Origin: Bryum argenteum
Lineage: Eukaryota; Streptophyta; Bryopsida; Bryales; Bryaceae
Direction: 5' to 3'
Length of the DNA stretch: 64,000 nucleotides
NCBI GenBank assembly: GCA_037043015.1
Contig: CM073321.1
Location: 42,366,420-42,430,419 of the forward strand
The notes under the pieces are model-generated. The model worked only from the letters and a program-made list of their open reading frames with translations. It searched no databases and was not told the DNA's origin. Position numbers and translations under genes: made by a program. Of the stretch, positions 10,425 through 22,477 are shown piece by piece (the first letter of the stretch is position 1; each line of letters begins with the position of its first letter).

Positions 10425-13400
10425 ATGGCGCCCAACAGAATGACTAGCGAGCTGTCAAGGAAGACGAGCATTTTCGGGTTGAAGCTGTGGGCAGTGATAG
10501 GGGTTTGCGTGGCACTTGCGATTGTAGCAACGTTGTTTATGCTTTGGCTATGGTTGTTATCTCGCCGTCGGCCGAAGCAAGATAAGCTTCCGCTGCACCA
10601 AGTATCGTATAGTTCCAAGGAGATCAAAGAGGTGAAGATAGACAGGGTGGGAAATACTTACCTGCCTCCACCAGATCCGGTGCTGCTTACTATCAGTGAA
10701 AACTCGGGCGAGAGAGATTCCATTGAGAAGGGCGTGGTCCATGTGGTTGACAGCAAGATTACCAGTTATAAGAATTCCATTCTGGGGAAAGCCGACAAGC
10801 AGTCCAAGACCGGCAACATTGAGGAGCCCTTCATCGTGCAGAGGCAGGACAACACCACCGATCGGGAGAAGACGAGCGCTCTGAAATTTGACGCTAACAA
10901 CTGTGAACGAGGAGGCAGCTTTCTGAGTTTGTCCGGCGGTTCCGGTTCCAACCGTAGCCTCGACTCGCCTGTGTCTGCTGCACCCGAGGTTTCGCATCTA
11001 GGGTGGGGCCACTGGTACACGTTGCGGGAGCTTGAAGCTGCCACTGAAAATTTCGCGGATTCCAATGTCCTCGGTGAGGGTGGTTATGGAATCGTGTACA
11101 GGGGCCAATTGCCTGATTCCACACTGATCGCTGTCAAGAACCTCCTCAATAACAGGTAAAACTTTCTAGCAAACTTAAACTTAGCCTCTTCCCGACGATC
11201 ATAATAACTAACCAACTGGAGAAATGCCTTTGCTTTTGAATTCGAAAGTGAAGGAATCATATTATTCAAGTTAGTACACATCCTACAAGTTGAGTGTAGG
11301 CACCGATGTTGAGGTTTGAAAAAACTTTTTGGAGTAAATACATTTGCGTAGATGCTCTACATGACCGCTGTACAGGTCCGATGACCACTCCAGACGCTCA
11401 ATGATCACTTTAAAGTGCCACTTTACATGTCCTTTGACCACTCCAGTGGCCATGGGCCACTTCCAACGACCAATTCCCATGCTCACCTCTTTCTAAAAGG
11501 CTGATGTAGCATGGGTGTAGACTGTTACGACATCACATGTCTTTCCTGAACTTTTTTGATACGGATGCAATTAGTGTCGCTCACGCTTTGAATGGGACAT
11601 GCCATTCAAGGTGGTTTTTGAGTTCCTCAGATCCTGCTTTATCGTGGTGATACCTTGTAAGGTGATGATGAGTTGTTCTGTCTTTCTGCCTGTGTATCGA
11701 CTTTCTTTTAAGACCCTCTCATTGCTGAAAAGCGGACAACTTTTGTGGCAAAAGGAGTGAAGTTGTACCAGAGTTTGGAATACAAACTTATTTCTTGTTT
11801 CTTGCAGAGGTCAAGCTGAGAAAGAGTTTAGAGTAGAAGTGGAAGCGATCGGACGTGTTCGGCACAAAAACCTGGTCCGACTGTTGGGATATTGTGCTGA
11901 GGGTGCTCACAGGTGAATGGAAAGCTTATTACTCTTTCAGCTGAAACTTGTCTATCCTGAACCGCAGTCATGCCATTGTGAGAAGCCCTTCTAATTCATT
12001 CGATACTTGATTGTTCAGGATGCTTGTGTATGAGTATGTTGATAACGGCAATTTGGAGCAGTGGCTGCATGGTCCTTTGTCTCAAGCCAACATACTGCCA
12101 TGGGAAGCACGCATGCGAATAGTTATGGGTACCGCTAAAGGGTGAGCTCTTGATTCCGTAGTGTGCACGATTATTATTTACATTCTGAATCCTAGCTTTT
12201 TTGATAACTCACCTTGGAGCTGTCAATATCTGGCACCCTCTGATTAGATTGGCATATTTGCACGAGGCTTTGGAGCCGAAGGTTGTCCACCGCGATATCA
12301 AGTCCAGCAACATACTCGTTGATGCGCAGTGGAACGCGAAGGTCTCTGATTTTGGGCTTGCGAAGCTTCTTGGATCTGGAAAAAGCCATGTTACCACTCG
12401 TGTCATGGGTACATTCGGGTAAAGGACTCATTAAGCTCTTATACACTCTTGTATTCCCCGTTGAGATGCACTTTGTCTTAATGCATTTCTTGACATTTAC
12501 TGTTAAGAGCTGTATCTATTAGAATTACCAATGAGATACTCATACGAAGTAAAGCAACCGACTGTTCATCGCTGTGTGGACATTCAGATATGTCGCTCCA
12601 GAGTATGCAAACACAGGCTTGCTGAATGAGCGCAGTGATGTTTATAGTTTTGGAGTTCTTCTTATGGAGATCATTACCGGCAGAGATCCTGTTGACTACA
12701 ATCGTGCTGCCGGAGAGGTACAGATTAACCAATATGTGCGTACATGGTGTGTGTTCGCATTTGATTGAATGAGTTGACATCTGGCATGCCAAAAAATGAT
12801 GGCCTTTCAGATGACTAGAAGTTTTTTACAGGCGTAGGCATCATGTTGTGCTCGGTAGAACATTCAATTCTGTGACTGTTCGTGAGGTCTACGCAGATCA
12901 ACTTGGTGGACTGGTTGAAGCAGATGGTGGGCAATAGGCGCTCAGAGGAAGTGGCAGATCCAGCCATGGCCGTGAAGCCAACTTCACGAGCTCTCAAGAG
13001 GGCTCTTCTGGTAGCCCTGCGGTGTGTTGATCCCGATGCCCTGAAAAGACCCAAAATGGGACACGTCGTCCACATGCTAGAGGCGGAAGAATTTCCCTTC
13101 CGTGATGTATGTGATGTCAATCAATCTGACTACCAATCTCTCAACGTGCCCAGATTTCTGCATGAAAATAATCCTAACTCGACGTCGACATATTTCGTGA
13201 ACTTTGGAAGTTATCATTCACGTTGTTTTTGTGCTGATGGGAATTTGTCGACTCTTTCAAGAATCACACAAGAACCAAGTGCGCCCAGAAAATAAATTAA
13301 TATTTTCTTGTTGCAGGATCGTAAACCGGGAACTAGCCACGCCCGTTCTCTCCGCTCTGAGGCACAGAATCAGGAGCGGCTGCTGCAAAGGCTTTCAAAT

Positions 13401-13529
13401 GGACTGTCAGCTGATATCGATAGTGATAACTCAATAGACGAGAGCCCTGGAAGCCGGAATTTTGTGCGACGCCCGCGAGCTCGTGAGAACTCAGCTAACA
13501 CGAACTCGCCTCGCCGGTATGAAGGATGA
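10425..13529 (+). CDS. membrane-anchored receptor-like Ser/Thr protein kinase, seven exons, 560 aa
   Basis: Exons: 10425-11155, 11808-11912, 12019-12141, 12248-12418, 12588-12717, 12897-13106 and 13317-13529. All junctions are GT-AG, and together they give 560 codons plus TGA. A short N-terminus is followed by one membrane segment (about residues 20-47), a basic stop (SRRRPK), a disordered linker, and the kinase domain. Visible motifs are the glycine loop GEGGYG (217-222), ATP-binding Lys238 (AVK), HRDIKSSN with catalytic Asp336, DFG at 354-356, and GTFGYVAPEY. All catalytic residues are present, so it should phosphorylate Ser/Thr at the plasma membrane. Order and motifs match the plant family with a minimal extracellular part (the At1g01540/At3g59110 type of Arabidopsis). 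The tail is Ser/Arg-rich. Ligand and pathway cannot be read. It is the only clearly intact gene here. Confidence 0.92.
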
Positions 13530-16172
13530 ACACGCGTAACAATATCTGTACATAGCGATTGCTCCAAAGGCAAGCATCGGGCAGAAAGACTCGAATTACT
13601 TCGTGCCTTGAGTGTGCTACAGGTATTTAACTCTTCCACCTACATCACCGCCACCTTCGCAGAAGCAGCAAAAGTTGAGCTTCCAAAAAAATACGTATAG
13701 GTGGCTTTTGGAGGCGGACCTCCGTGTTAGGCAGTAGACTCCTCGAGTGTAATGGAGGAATTTAGCTAGAATTGGTCAGAGGGACCGCGCGACTACGCAC
13801 CATATGAAAGTTTGTGTATTAATTTGGATTAGATCGAGCAATCAGCTTTCTGCTGAGGGTGTCATCGCTCCGAACAGTATCCGACAGGGTTAAGTGTGTT
13901 TCTTTACTAGTGATGACGGTCCAGGGCGAATTCTACCTGCTTCGGCAATCAAGATCTATTTACTTTCCTTCATGCAATGCTTCGCCGACTGGCAGTTGGT
14001 TTTTTTTTATTCAGTAAGATATCTCTACTCGTTAAGCCAAGATTGTATCCGACGGGTTCTATTCGACGGCGTTTTGTGAAGGAGAACGTTTTGTGTGGTC
14101 CGAGAACTGAAGTACTGCAGCATCGATGTCCGTGATAATTCGAATGTATAAGGAAACGAGCATGTGCCTCTGGACACGCATCAGGAAGAACTGTAGGAGT
14201 GAGCAGAAAAAAATATAAATGAATGAAATACATGTGGTCATTACTTTTAAGCACCCAGATTTGTTGCCTGCTCGGAGGATGGGCATATCCTCGTCTATCA
14301 GAAGTTGACATTGGGCAAGTGTATGATCTTAGGTGCATCTCCCTTCAGTGTACAATGGAATTTTCCAAGCTAAAATTGATTGATATTGGAGCACGTGCAA
14401 AGTATGTCGATATTGAGCACAATTGCAATTTGAATGCATATTAAAGAGGAGAAGTGAACTTGATCTTTCTCTGAAGTAAGAACGTCTGGCTTTGGTGTAT
14501 TGTCTGTTGTGGTGTGTGCTCCACACACGAAATGAAAGAAAAAGATGTGGCGTAGCTGACAGCCAGTATTCAAAAGGAAAAAAAAAAAAAAAGGAAATCA
14601 AAGATCAACTGAAATTGATATACCTTCAAACCGATATCAAATGAACAGTATCACAACTTCGCAATGGACAAAGTCAATGGCGTCCCATACTTGAGACGCA
14701 AAATACTTCAGATAATTCAAAATCAAGCCGTGCTAATCTATCCTCGACTCTCTCGATGTGTACAACTAAATGGTGAACAGCATTAACCCCTAAAGGTCTG
14801 AGCGTGCCGTGGCGACCAGTAGAATACGGTGTATTTTGGTTGTATTTGGAGTGAATGCACATCTTTAATGGGTTTGAGTTCATAGAAGAAGTTGACATTT
14901 GAATTAATGCGGTTCTAGTGAGCTATTACAATTCCAGTTTAGAGTTTCTTGTTGGTAGCAAATCCTAATTATACGACAACGTACATACTATCCCCAAGGG
15001 ACTTTTAAGGGTTAACAAAGCTCATACGCAGAACACATAAATATGGCATGTATGAATCATAGGGCCCACACAGATGATCCTCACATACGACTCCCCTGCC
15101 TGTGAGAAAAACTTCACTATTTTTAAGGCTCTGGTAGCCTTGTTGTAGATTACCCTTCGTCAAGTTTCACATCTTGATTCTGTTTCGCTCAATCGATGAC
15201 GTATGTGATTGTGAAAAGCAAAAAGAACAATATGAAACCAAACATTTGATATCATCACAAAGCCAAGAATGACATAACGTATATGGTATCGAGCAGATGG
15301 TGCTACTCAGACTCTGTATGTCGTGCATGTCCACAGCTTCAAGTCCTCTTCTCCTCTCCTTTTTGAGAAATCCACGAATAATCCAATTCCAGCTCCTTCT
15401 GAGAACAATAATGTCGATGATGCTCATTTTTCAGGCGATCCTACTACTAACACTTGAAGCTTTCTGTTACAGCTCGAAGCATTCTATCGCTGTTAGATCT
15501 TTTTCTTATCAGGATGTGCTCTTCTCCAGAAAAATTCGATTGGTGCTCTGATTGGCCATGTCAGGCCTGATGAAAGTCTGTTGAGGGTCTATCAGAAACT
15601 GCAAGTGCGAGATTTGCGAGAACAGCTGGCTCTAGCAACTAACAAAAGCACCGCCCAACTTATCAGGCATCCAGTGCCTGGGCGCATTGAGCCTCTTCAA
15701 GTGCTTCTTCCAACCGCGAGCCTGCCTAATACCAAGAAAGTAACATGCGTGTCGGGATCTTGTGGGAGCATCAACAGATTTTCTCAAAAAATCACGCTCG
15801 TATGTTTTCCGTGCCCAGTCCTGTACACTCCAGACTCTAAACTTTACCACAGTCGTAACACAACCTAACAAAATTGCTGAAAGGATCGGCAAGTTTACCA
15901 TGATTGCTTGCAAAGCGTGGAGCAGGAGCATGCGACGCGGTCACGCGCGACGACGGAGGAAGCGAGCAGCACGGAGCGACGCGCGAGGAGGCGAGCGGGG
16001 AAGCCAGGAGAAATGGGGATTTGCAGGGCCTGATTACCCTTTCACAACCCTTTATCTTTACTTTATCGAATTGTTTCGACTTTTTTCCTCCTCTCGAAGG
16101 ACTTCGGGGTCCCGCTCCCGAAAAACCTCCGAAATTCGCTGGATGCCATTGTATCATAAAAGGAGAGATGTG
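13530..16172. other. intergenic, no gene recognised
   Basis: Contains the 3' flank of the kinase gene, a poly(A) run at about 14578-14592, and a GC-rich patch at about 15910-16020 with no coding features. Short frames near 15300-16200 have no recognisable domain. Confidence 0.4.
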
Positions 16173-16452
16173 ATACCGTACCACCATAGCAGGTTCGGTC
16201 ATAAATAATTGTATTTTAAAAAAACGAATTTTTTAAGAAATTACAAGCGAAGAAGAACGAAAAGTTGGGAAATAACAATATTTCCAGAAACCATTTTACT
16301 GTGACTAAAGGGTATCTAAAAGTTGGGAAATTATATAAAAAAAATTAAAAGAACAAATTTCAGTAAAATTTATTTTTGGGAGACAACCTTATTTTTTCAA
16401 GATAATAAATATTTGTTCCTTGAAGACCAAACCTCCTATGGTGGTACGGTAT
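16173..16452. mobile_element. MITE-like element with 17-bp perfect terminal inverted repeats
   Basis: ATACCGTACCACCATAG at 16173-16189 is the exact reverse complement of 16436-16452. With a few mismatches the match continues inward for about ten more bases (AGGTTCGGTC against AGGTTTGGTC). The 280-bp span has no coding capacity and an AT-rich interior, as expected of a non-autonomous miniature inverted-repeat element. No clear target-site duplication was seen, so the superfamily is open. Confidence 0.6.
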
Positions 16453-17570
16453 ATGCATAACATATTTTAGCAGAGTTTTGTATCGATTTTCTAAAAAAAT
16501 TCTTATGGAGATATGGAGGCTGATTTCTGTACGATAGTTTAGCAATGTCAAAACACCTTTGTCAAGAGTAAGACCAAGATCACAATGCACAAGTCAAAAC
16601 AAGTGCTTTAGGAGTTTGATCCGAGTTATCATTCCGCATTTTGGTTGTGATAAGCGTCTGAAGTGTCTAGCTAGAGTAGTTACAACTGTAGGACCAGCGA
16701 TTTAGATTACTTTCCTTCCATCCATTCATATTTGTTTAACCTCTGTTGCCCTTTACATGGATCTTTCCCGTATTTCGAGGGTGGAGAATTAGCACACTTC
16801 TTCCACATGATTTAAGTCATAGGAAGATTCACGAAACACACTCTACTTACTCTCGGCTATTCCCTTGCAACACCCTCTACTATCGGATATCACATCCGGA
16901 TAGCAAGTAACTATAGAGGTTGCTCGGATCACCTTCTAAGAACTAAAGCTAATACTAATACGTTATCCGGATCACTACACTCCCGGAAAAAGTTGGTGTA
17001 TGGTCACAACTTTCCGGGCGGCTATTCCAAACAACAGAGAGTTAGCTACTAGAAATTTGGACCCAATCCGGTCTACACGACCTCGTGGTTCCAACTTGCA
17101 AGAGTACTCCCTCTTGCCCAGTCAATCAGATCTTGGATCTTGGCAAAACGTACTGTCGAGATGTACTACAACACAAACTACTCAAGGTACACTATGGTTC
17201 TGCCTGCTAAGTCCGTACCTAGACGAAGCTTAACATCCTGGACAACGAAGGACTAATTCAACAATACAAGAAAACACACTTAAATTCTGGAAATGCAAAC
17301 ACACAGATCTGGATTCTTGGCATGAAAGCAAGTACACTATAAAAGACATAAGGAGAAATGCATTCTCCCGAGATATACCCAAAACCATCTCGTTTTTCCC
17401 TAGATCCGCATTCTGCATAATCTGAAAAATCCGGGATACCTCCCTAGTCTGGAAAATGTTATCCTATCCTCCTGATTCAGACTACCTAGACTGCCTTCTA
17501 CTCCTATTCTATCATTCTAGTGTCAATCGGATGTAACTAGTCGGATTACTCAAACACCAGCCACCTCGCC
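16453..17570. other. intergenic, no gene seen
   Basis: No domain or repeat recognised; it is probably old transposon sequence. Confidence 0.35.
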
Positions 17571-17663
17571 TGTCGGTACCTATTTTTTCGATTGGGTATT
17601 TCATAAGTGTAATGCGCAATAAGAGTACATGTAGTGTATAAAATCCGACCTAAGTATGTGGAA
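17571..17663 (+). repeat. LTR-like end fragment (TGTCGG...), family shared with 24076
   Basis: From TGTCGG the sequence parallels that starting at 24076. Both carry a TAATGCGCAT-like word, an AAGA(A)TA/AGAGTA stretch and AATCCGACCTAAGTATGTG. Before TGTCGG the two loci differ, as expected at an element boundary. This copy is cut off after 93 bases by the next LTR, so it was there first. Confidence 0.5.
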
Positions 17664-18981
17664 TGTCGTGGCCCTAATTACTCCCAAGTCTTTATTTCTT
17701 AGTAAGCCTTACTTAGTTGCGGAATCAAGGCTCACTTTGTTGGTAGCAACTGGCCACAACTTAGCTAACATTGTACATGCCACGCAAATACAATGTTAGC
17801 ACAACTTCTAGTCAAGGTGTCCAACCCACCTTAACTCCTAACAAATTACCCGGTACTCATTACCCGGAACCCCCACCAACACATGAGCGTGCCACTTCGT
17901 GGCGTGGGGCGGCCTTTCTCCGAATTGCCAAGCTGCCAAGGGTGGCACCATTCACCCCCGGAGCTAACTGCTCTTGCATGTTGTCCAACTCCCTACTAGT
18001 TTCCTTCCATTTATGTCTACAAGCACTATTCAGGACACTACCAGAAACCAACAATACTTTTCACGAGAACTAATTTAGAGCGGGACACTTTTCCAACCCA
18101 ATGTTTTGGAATGAATACATCAAGCCTTTCATAGTGCCCAAGGCGCGGGAGTGAGGCTTCATTCCAAGCCTCACCTATTAGAGCTTCCCCGGCTCTCCTT
18201 GGGACCATGTGCAAGTGAGGAGGGAGACCTCCCCTCCTCATAGTACCCTTTGTGGTTTTCGGCAAACCCCGCCCCCTTCTTGTGTTAAGGGCCTTCTATG
18301 ACACTTTTCTTTGGAATACCACCCGATTTTGCCTTAGTCTCAAATACGGGCCGTAGCTTCCCCTCGGGCTAGCTCCTAGATCAGGCGTCCAAATAAGACG
18401 TGCAAGCCCATTTTGACATCTACTATTTGAGTATATATCGATGAACTACCTACTTCCCCCAATCGGAGCTGTCCCAAGGGAGATATGCCCCTCTGAACAT
18501 TCGGTGTCCCGGGACGCAACATTTTAGAGTCCCGAAGTCCCGACCACTTTGAAGAGCCATATCTCCTAAACCATTGCTTTGCTCCTCATTAGCCTTAGCA
18601 TTCTTGGAAGAACTCATCCTTAGCTCTCCAACCTTATGCATCATGCCGCCTTCCACAAAAGTCGACACATTGAGTCCCAGGAGGCAACACACCCGTGTCC
18701 CTAAGGGTCCCGGAACACCCTCCAACTTTGGAGAGCCATATCTCATGACTCACAACTCTAAATTGCTCGCTCTTTAGACTAATAGGTGCGTGCTCAAAAA
18801 AGGTTTCTAACCATGTAACGTACGCCACCAAATACGTCCCGAGCACAACGCTATTGCGTGCTGTTTGCTTAGGACTCTCATTGATACCTCACCCTTGTCT
18901 CTTGCCATGCCCGGGACGTCACCTCTAGGGTCCTCTTGGCTCACCACGATATTTGGACATCCTTTGGAAAGGGATGTGACA
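17664..18981 (-). repeat. long terminal repeat, copy 1 (3' LTR of a chromovirus remnant)
   Basis: On the plus strand it starts TGTCGTGGCCC and ends GGATGTGACA, giving TGTC/GACA ends over 1318 bp. Three other copies lie at 20560-22029, 22478-23769 and 35012-36345. The chromodomain to the right is coded on the minus strand, so this copy is that element's downstream LTR and its sense strand is minus. A purine-rich tract (GGTGCGGGTGAG on the minus strand) abuts the LTR start. Confidence 0.75.
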
Positions 18982-20157
18982 CTCACCCGCACCAAAGACC
19001 GTCGATGTCCTCATCGACAATCTCTCTTGTCAGTACCACCAAGTTCGCGAGGTAGCCTCCTCCTTGGCACTTGCATTGCGTTCCAGGGTAGTTAACCCCG
19101 CAATGCTCCAAGCATCCATTAACTTGGAAAGTGACTAAGTCTCAAAGGTGGTAGCCAATAGGTCTAAGGTCCTTTCTAACCAACGGCTATACTTGGAAGG
19201 ACCCCACAATCTAGACCTATCCACTTTGAGACTTACTTGGAATGCCCCCAATGGCTCCAAGTTAGGCTCAACTAGCCCATCATACTCACATGACCTAGGA
19301 TTGAATTCAAGGCTAACCAACACTTTCTTGGTCGCAACACCAAGCTCTCTTTTCAAGCACTTAGGCTCTCAAGTGGTAAACTTTGCTCGCCTAGAGATAA
19401 TGCTAAGTCCCGCCCGACCTAGCCTTTGCTTCACTCTACCGACACATGGGTGGCCAACCCATGCGTCGACAATGGTCAACCCGCAAAGGGCACTTTTATG
19501 AGCCCGTGCCACTATCTTGCTCTCGCCCGAGCAAGTCCTAAGCTTGAGAGTCGTGGGGATTTACCCACTTACAACTTCCAAGCCAAGGTCCATGTTTTGC
19601 AGCATTTGAAGTATGGGCTTCGCGTATCCTTCAACCTCTTCTAACCAACCTAGCAATCCATGATAAGACTAGGACACATCTCACATCCAACATGCAATGT
19701 AGGAACTTGCCATTCAATTTGCAACTTTATTGTCGACCAAGTATTACAGCATGTGCAATTTGCACCAAATATGAGACAAAATTTAGGTGAAGTCTACACA
19801 AGTGTGGTGATTCACCCCCACTTCAAAGGTTGATGTCCTCATCAATGCTTTCTTAGTGTCTTGCATTTCCGTTGGCTTTCATACCTTTCCACCATTTCTT
19901 TTGCATTGGCCATGTATTTGGCATCAACCCATGTTGCTTCCTTCTTATGGTACCCTGCCACTTCACCAAGTATTCTTTGCCCTTCTTCTTGGTGTTCCGG
20001 CATTTCAAGATGCCTTTTACCTCGAACTCCAAGTGATCACCAACTAGTTCGGGTGGAAGCTACAACACTAGCTTGCGTTCCCACCTCACCTTATCTTTGT
20101 CATATGGCTTGAGCAATGACACATGGAAGATAGGGTGAACCTTGATGTCTGGTGGTT
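18982..20157 (-). mobile_element. chromovirus (Ty3/gypsy) 3' internal remnant with chromodomain
   Basis: Minus-strand coding at 20157-19845 shows the end of a gypsy integrase, HPIFHVSLLKPYDKD, then a chromodomain beginning EFEVKGILKCRN and reaching YLVKWQG. A frame change at about 19950 then leads into EATWVDAKYMANAKEMVERYE. The chromodomain directs chromovirus integration to marked chromatin. TAG at 20060-20062 also breaks the frame. After the stop, a purine-rich GAAGTGGGGGTGAA (about 19815-19830) looks like a polypurine tract. The 18982-19800 stretch towards the LTR has no recognisable domain. Confidence 0.75.
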
Positions 20158-20325
20158 AGTTTTAAAGGTTCCATAAACCCGTGAGATTTTAAACTCTCCA
20201 AATCAGTTGGGGCCTTGAGGGTTGCATGGTGTTTTGAGTATCAGGGACGTCAGTTGCTGTTATGCAATTGGACGACATGGTATGTGTACCTGACTATAAA
20301 TTGTAACAAATGTTGAACGTCACAT

Positions 20326-20559
20326 TGTCAAACCCTGTTTTCTTGCATTTAGTTAACTTGGATCCGGATAATAGTTAGGAGTAGGAATTTGTAAGGAATT
20401 AAGGTCTATACATCAGCCTATCTGGGTAAAGACGCGATAAAGATGAGTTAGCTAGGAACCTAACTATCCGGGTACATCCTTAAGTCTAGAAGGCACGGTA
20501 ATTAAAGGTGAAGTTTTAAGACTTTTTTCTTGCTATTTCCGGATAGTAGCCCGGGTCCA
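20326..20559 (+). repeat. repeat segment shared with the right end of the window
   Basis: Starts TGTCAAACCCTG and runs parallel with 63550-63760. Shared words are GTCAAACCCTG, a GTAGTGGTTAG/AATAGTTAGGAGTAGGAA stretch, CCTATC(T/C)(G)GGTAA and a CCTATCCGGG motif. It is interrupted at 20560 by an LTR and may resume at 22030. Confidence 0.5.
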
Positions 20560-22029
20560 TGTCACATCTCTTTCCAAAGGATGTCCAAACACCGTGGTGA
20601 GCCAAGAGGACCTCGGAGGTGATGTCCCGGGCTTCACAAGAGACAAGGTGAGGTGACCAAGGGGTGTCCTGAGCAAACATCACGCAATGGTGTTGTGCTT
20701 GGGACGAACTTGGTGGCGTGCCTTACATAATTGGAAACCTTCTTTGAGCACGCACCCATGGGTCCAAAGAACGCGCTATTTGGAATTGTGAGTCATGAGA
20801 TATGGCTCTCCAAAGTTGGAGCGCGCTCCGAGACTCTCTAGGACTCGAAAGTGTTGCCTCTTGGGACTCAGTGTGTCGTCGTTCATCGAGGCGGCATGTT
20901 GCATATGGTTGAATAGCTTAGAATGAGAGCTTTCTAGAATGCTAAGGCTTATGACGAGCAAAGCAATGCTCTAGGATATATGGCTTCTCAAAGTGGTCGG
21001 AACTTCGGGACTCGGGAATGTTGCCTCTCGGGACACCGAAAGTTTTATAGGGACATATCTCCCTCGGGGCAGCTCCAATTGGAGCAATTGGGTAGTCCAT
21101 CGATATCTACTCAAAAAACAAATGTCAGGAATGGGATCGCGCGTCCCATGTGGATACCTGAGCTAGGAGCTAGCCCGTGGGTAAGTTACGACCCGTTTTT
21201 GGGACTAAGGCAAAATCGGGGGGTCCTCCAAAGAAAAGTGTGCTATGGAAGGCCTTGTAACAGAAGAGGGGGGGCCCTGCCGAAGACCACAGAGGGTACT
21301 ATGAGGAGGGGTGGTCTCCCTTCTCACTTGCACATGGTGCCAAGGAAAGCCGGGGTGGCTCCAAGAGGTGATGCTTGAGATGGGGCTTCATTCCCGCATC
21401 TTGGGAAAATTAGAAGGTGCTTTGGAGCATCTCTAATCATGGGGTTGGAAAGTGTCCCTCTCCAAGTTAGTCCCTGTGATAAGTAGTGCCGATTCCCGGG
21501 AGTGGCCGTGAATGGCTTTAGAGGGTGAGGCATGGAAAGGAAGCCCCACTCCTGCACCTTGGGCATTGTAGGATGCTCTTGAGTTCCCTGCAACATTGGG
21601 TTGGAAAGAGTTTCGCTCCAAGCTAGTTCTTAGGAATACTAGTACCGGTTTCCGGGAGTGTTTTCGGTAGAGTTCCGAATGGAGTCAGAGACAAATGTCG
21701 GAAGGGACTAGTTGAAAGTTGGATAATGAGTAAGGGCAGTTAGCTCTGGGAGTGAATGGTGCCACCCTCGGGAGCTTGGACATTTGTAGAAGGCGGCCAC
21801 GTACTCCCAAGTGGCATGCCTATGTGTTGGTCGGAGTTCCGGGTAACAAGTACCAGATAATGTTTGGGTGGTAAAGGTGAGTTGGACACCTTGACTACAA
21901 GTGGTGCTAACATTGTACTTGCATGGCATGTGCAATGTTAGTTAAGTTGTGGCCGGTTGCTACCAACAAAGTGAGCCGTAATCCCGCAACTAAGTAAGGC
22001 TTACTAAGGAAGAAATTAAGGCCGCGACA
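20560..22029 (+). repeat. long terminal repeat, copy 2
   Basis: Starts TGTCACATCTC and ends GGCCGCGACA. It is the reverse complement, by eye, of copies 1 and 4 along its whole length. Flanks (GTCCA left, GTCTT right) give no clean 5-bp duplication. No internal domain adjoins it, so it is probably a solo LTR inserted in the repeat at 20326-20559 and 22030-22470. Confidence 0.7.
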
Positions 22030-22477
22030 GTCTTGCCAAGCCTGCCTTATCCTAGGGTCTAGCCCGGGGACACTCAGCTCCGGACAAAGATTCCGTCCGG
22101 ATTCGGCCTGGGCCGGGTATGGTCTGCTCTAGGCATGGAAACTCAGGCGGTGGCGCCGTCAGACCCGGGCCTGACACACTCATGATAATGATGCGCCACC
22201 AAACGATGGTCCGTACTCCTTTCTTTTCCACTTTAGCGCGGTAATGGCCAAGTTACCGCCCTTTTTTCATCTTCCCCGTTTACCGTGCTCACCAACTTCC
22301 TTGCATCCGGCTGCTGACACCCTCGATTGTGCTCCTCCTCACGTACGCCTGGAACGCCATAGCCACGTGACGAAGTATTCGGAGCAGCGTACATCAACAA
22401 AATGGTCCGCACGTGAAGCAAGATCATCTAGGTTGGCATTCCGGCGCAAGTGGGTCATAACCCTCTCAAAAGCATGT
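22030..22477 (+). repeat. GC-rich repeat segment, partly shared with 63750-64000
   Basis: Shares with the right window edge a GGGCCGGGTATGGTC stretch, a GGCGGTGGCGCCG/GGCGGCGCCGA core and a closing GGGC(C)TGACACxCTCxTGA. This is a second copy of the same element, with no coding capacity visible. Confidence 0.5.

Noticed and set aside
10557..11159. Minus-strand frames over kinase exon 1
   Set aside because: Antisense shadows of an exon with recognisable kinase sequence.
18982..20157. A host CHD or HP1 chromodomain gene
   Set aside because: The HPIFHVSLLKPY integrase end before the chromodomain and the LTR next to it identify a chromovirus.
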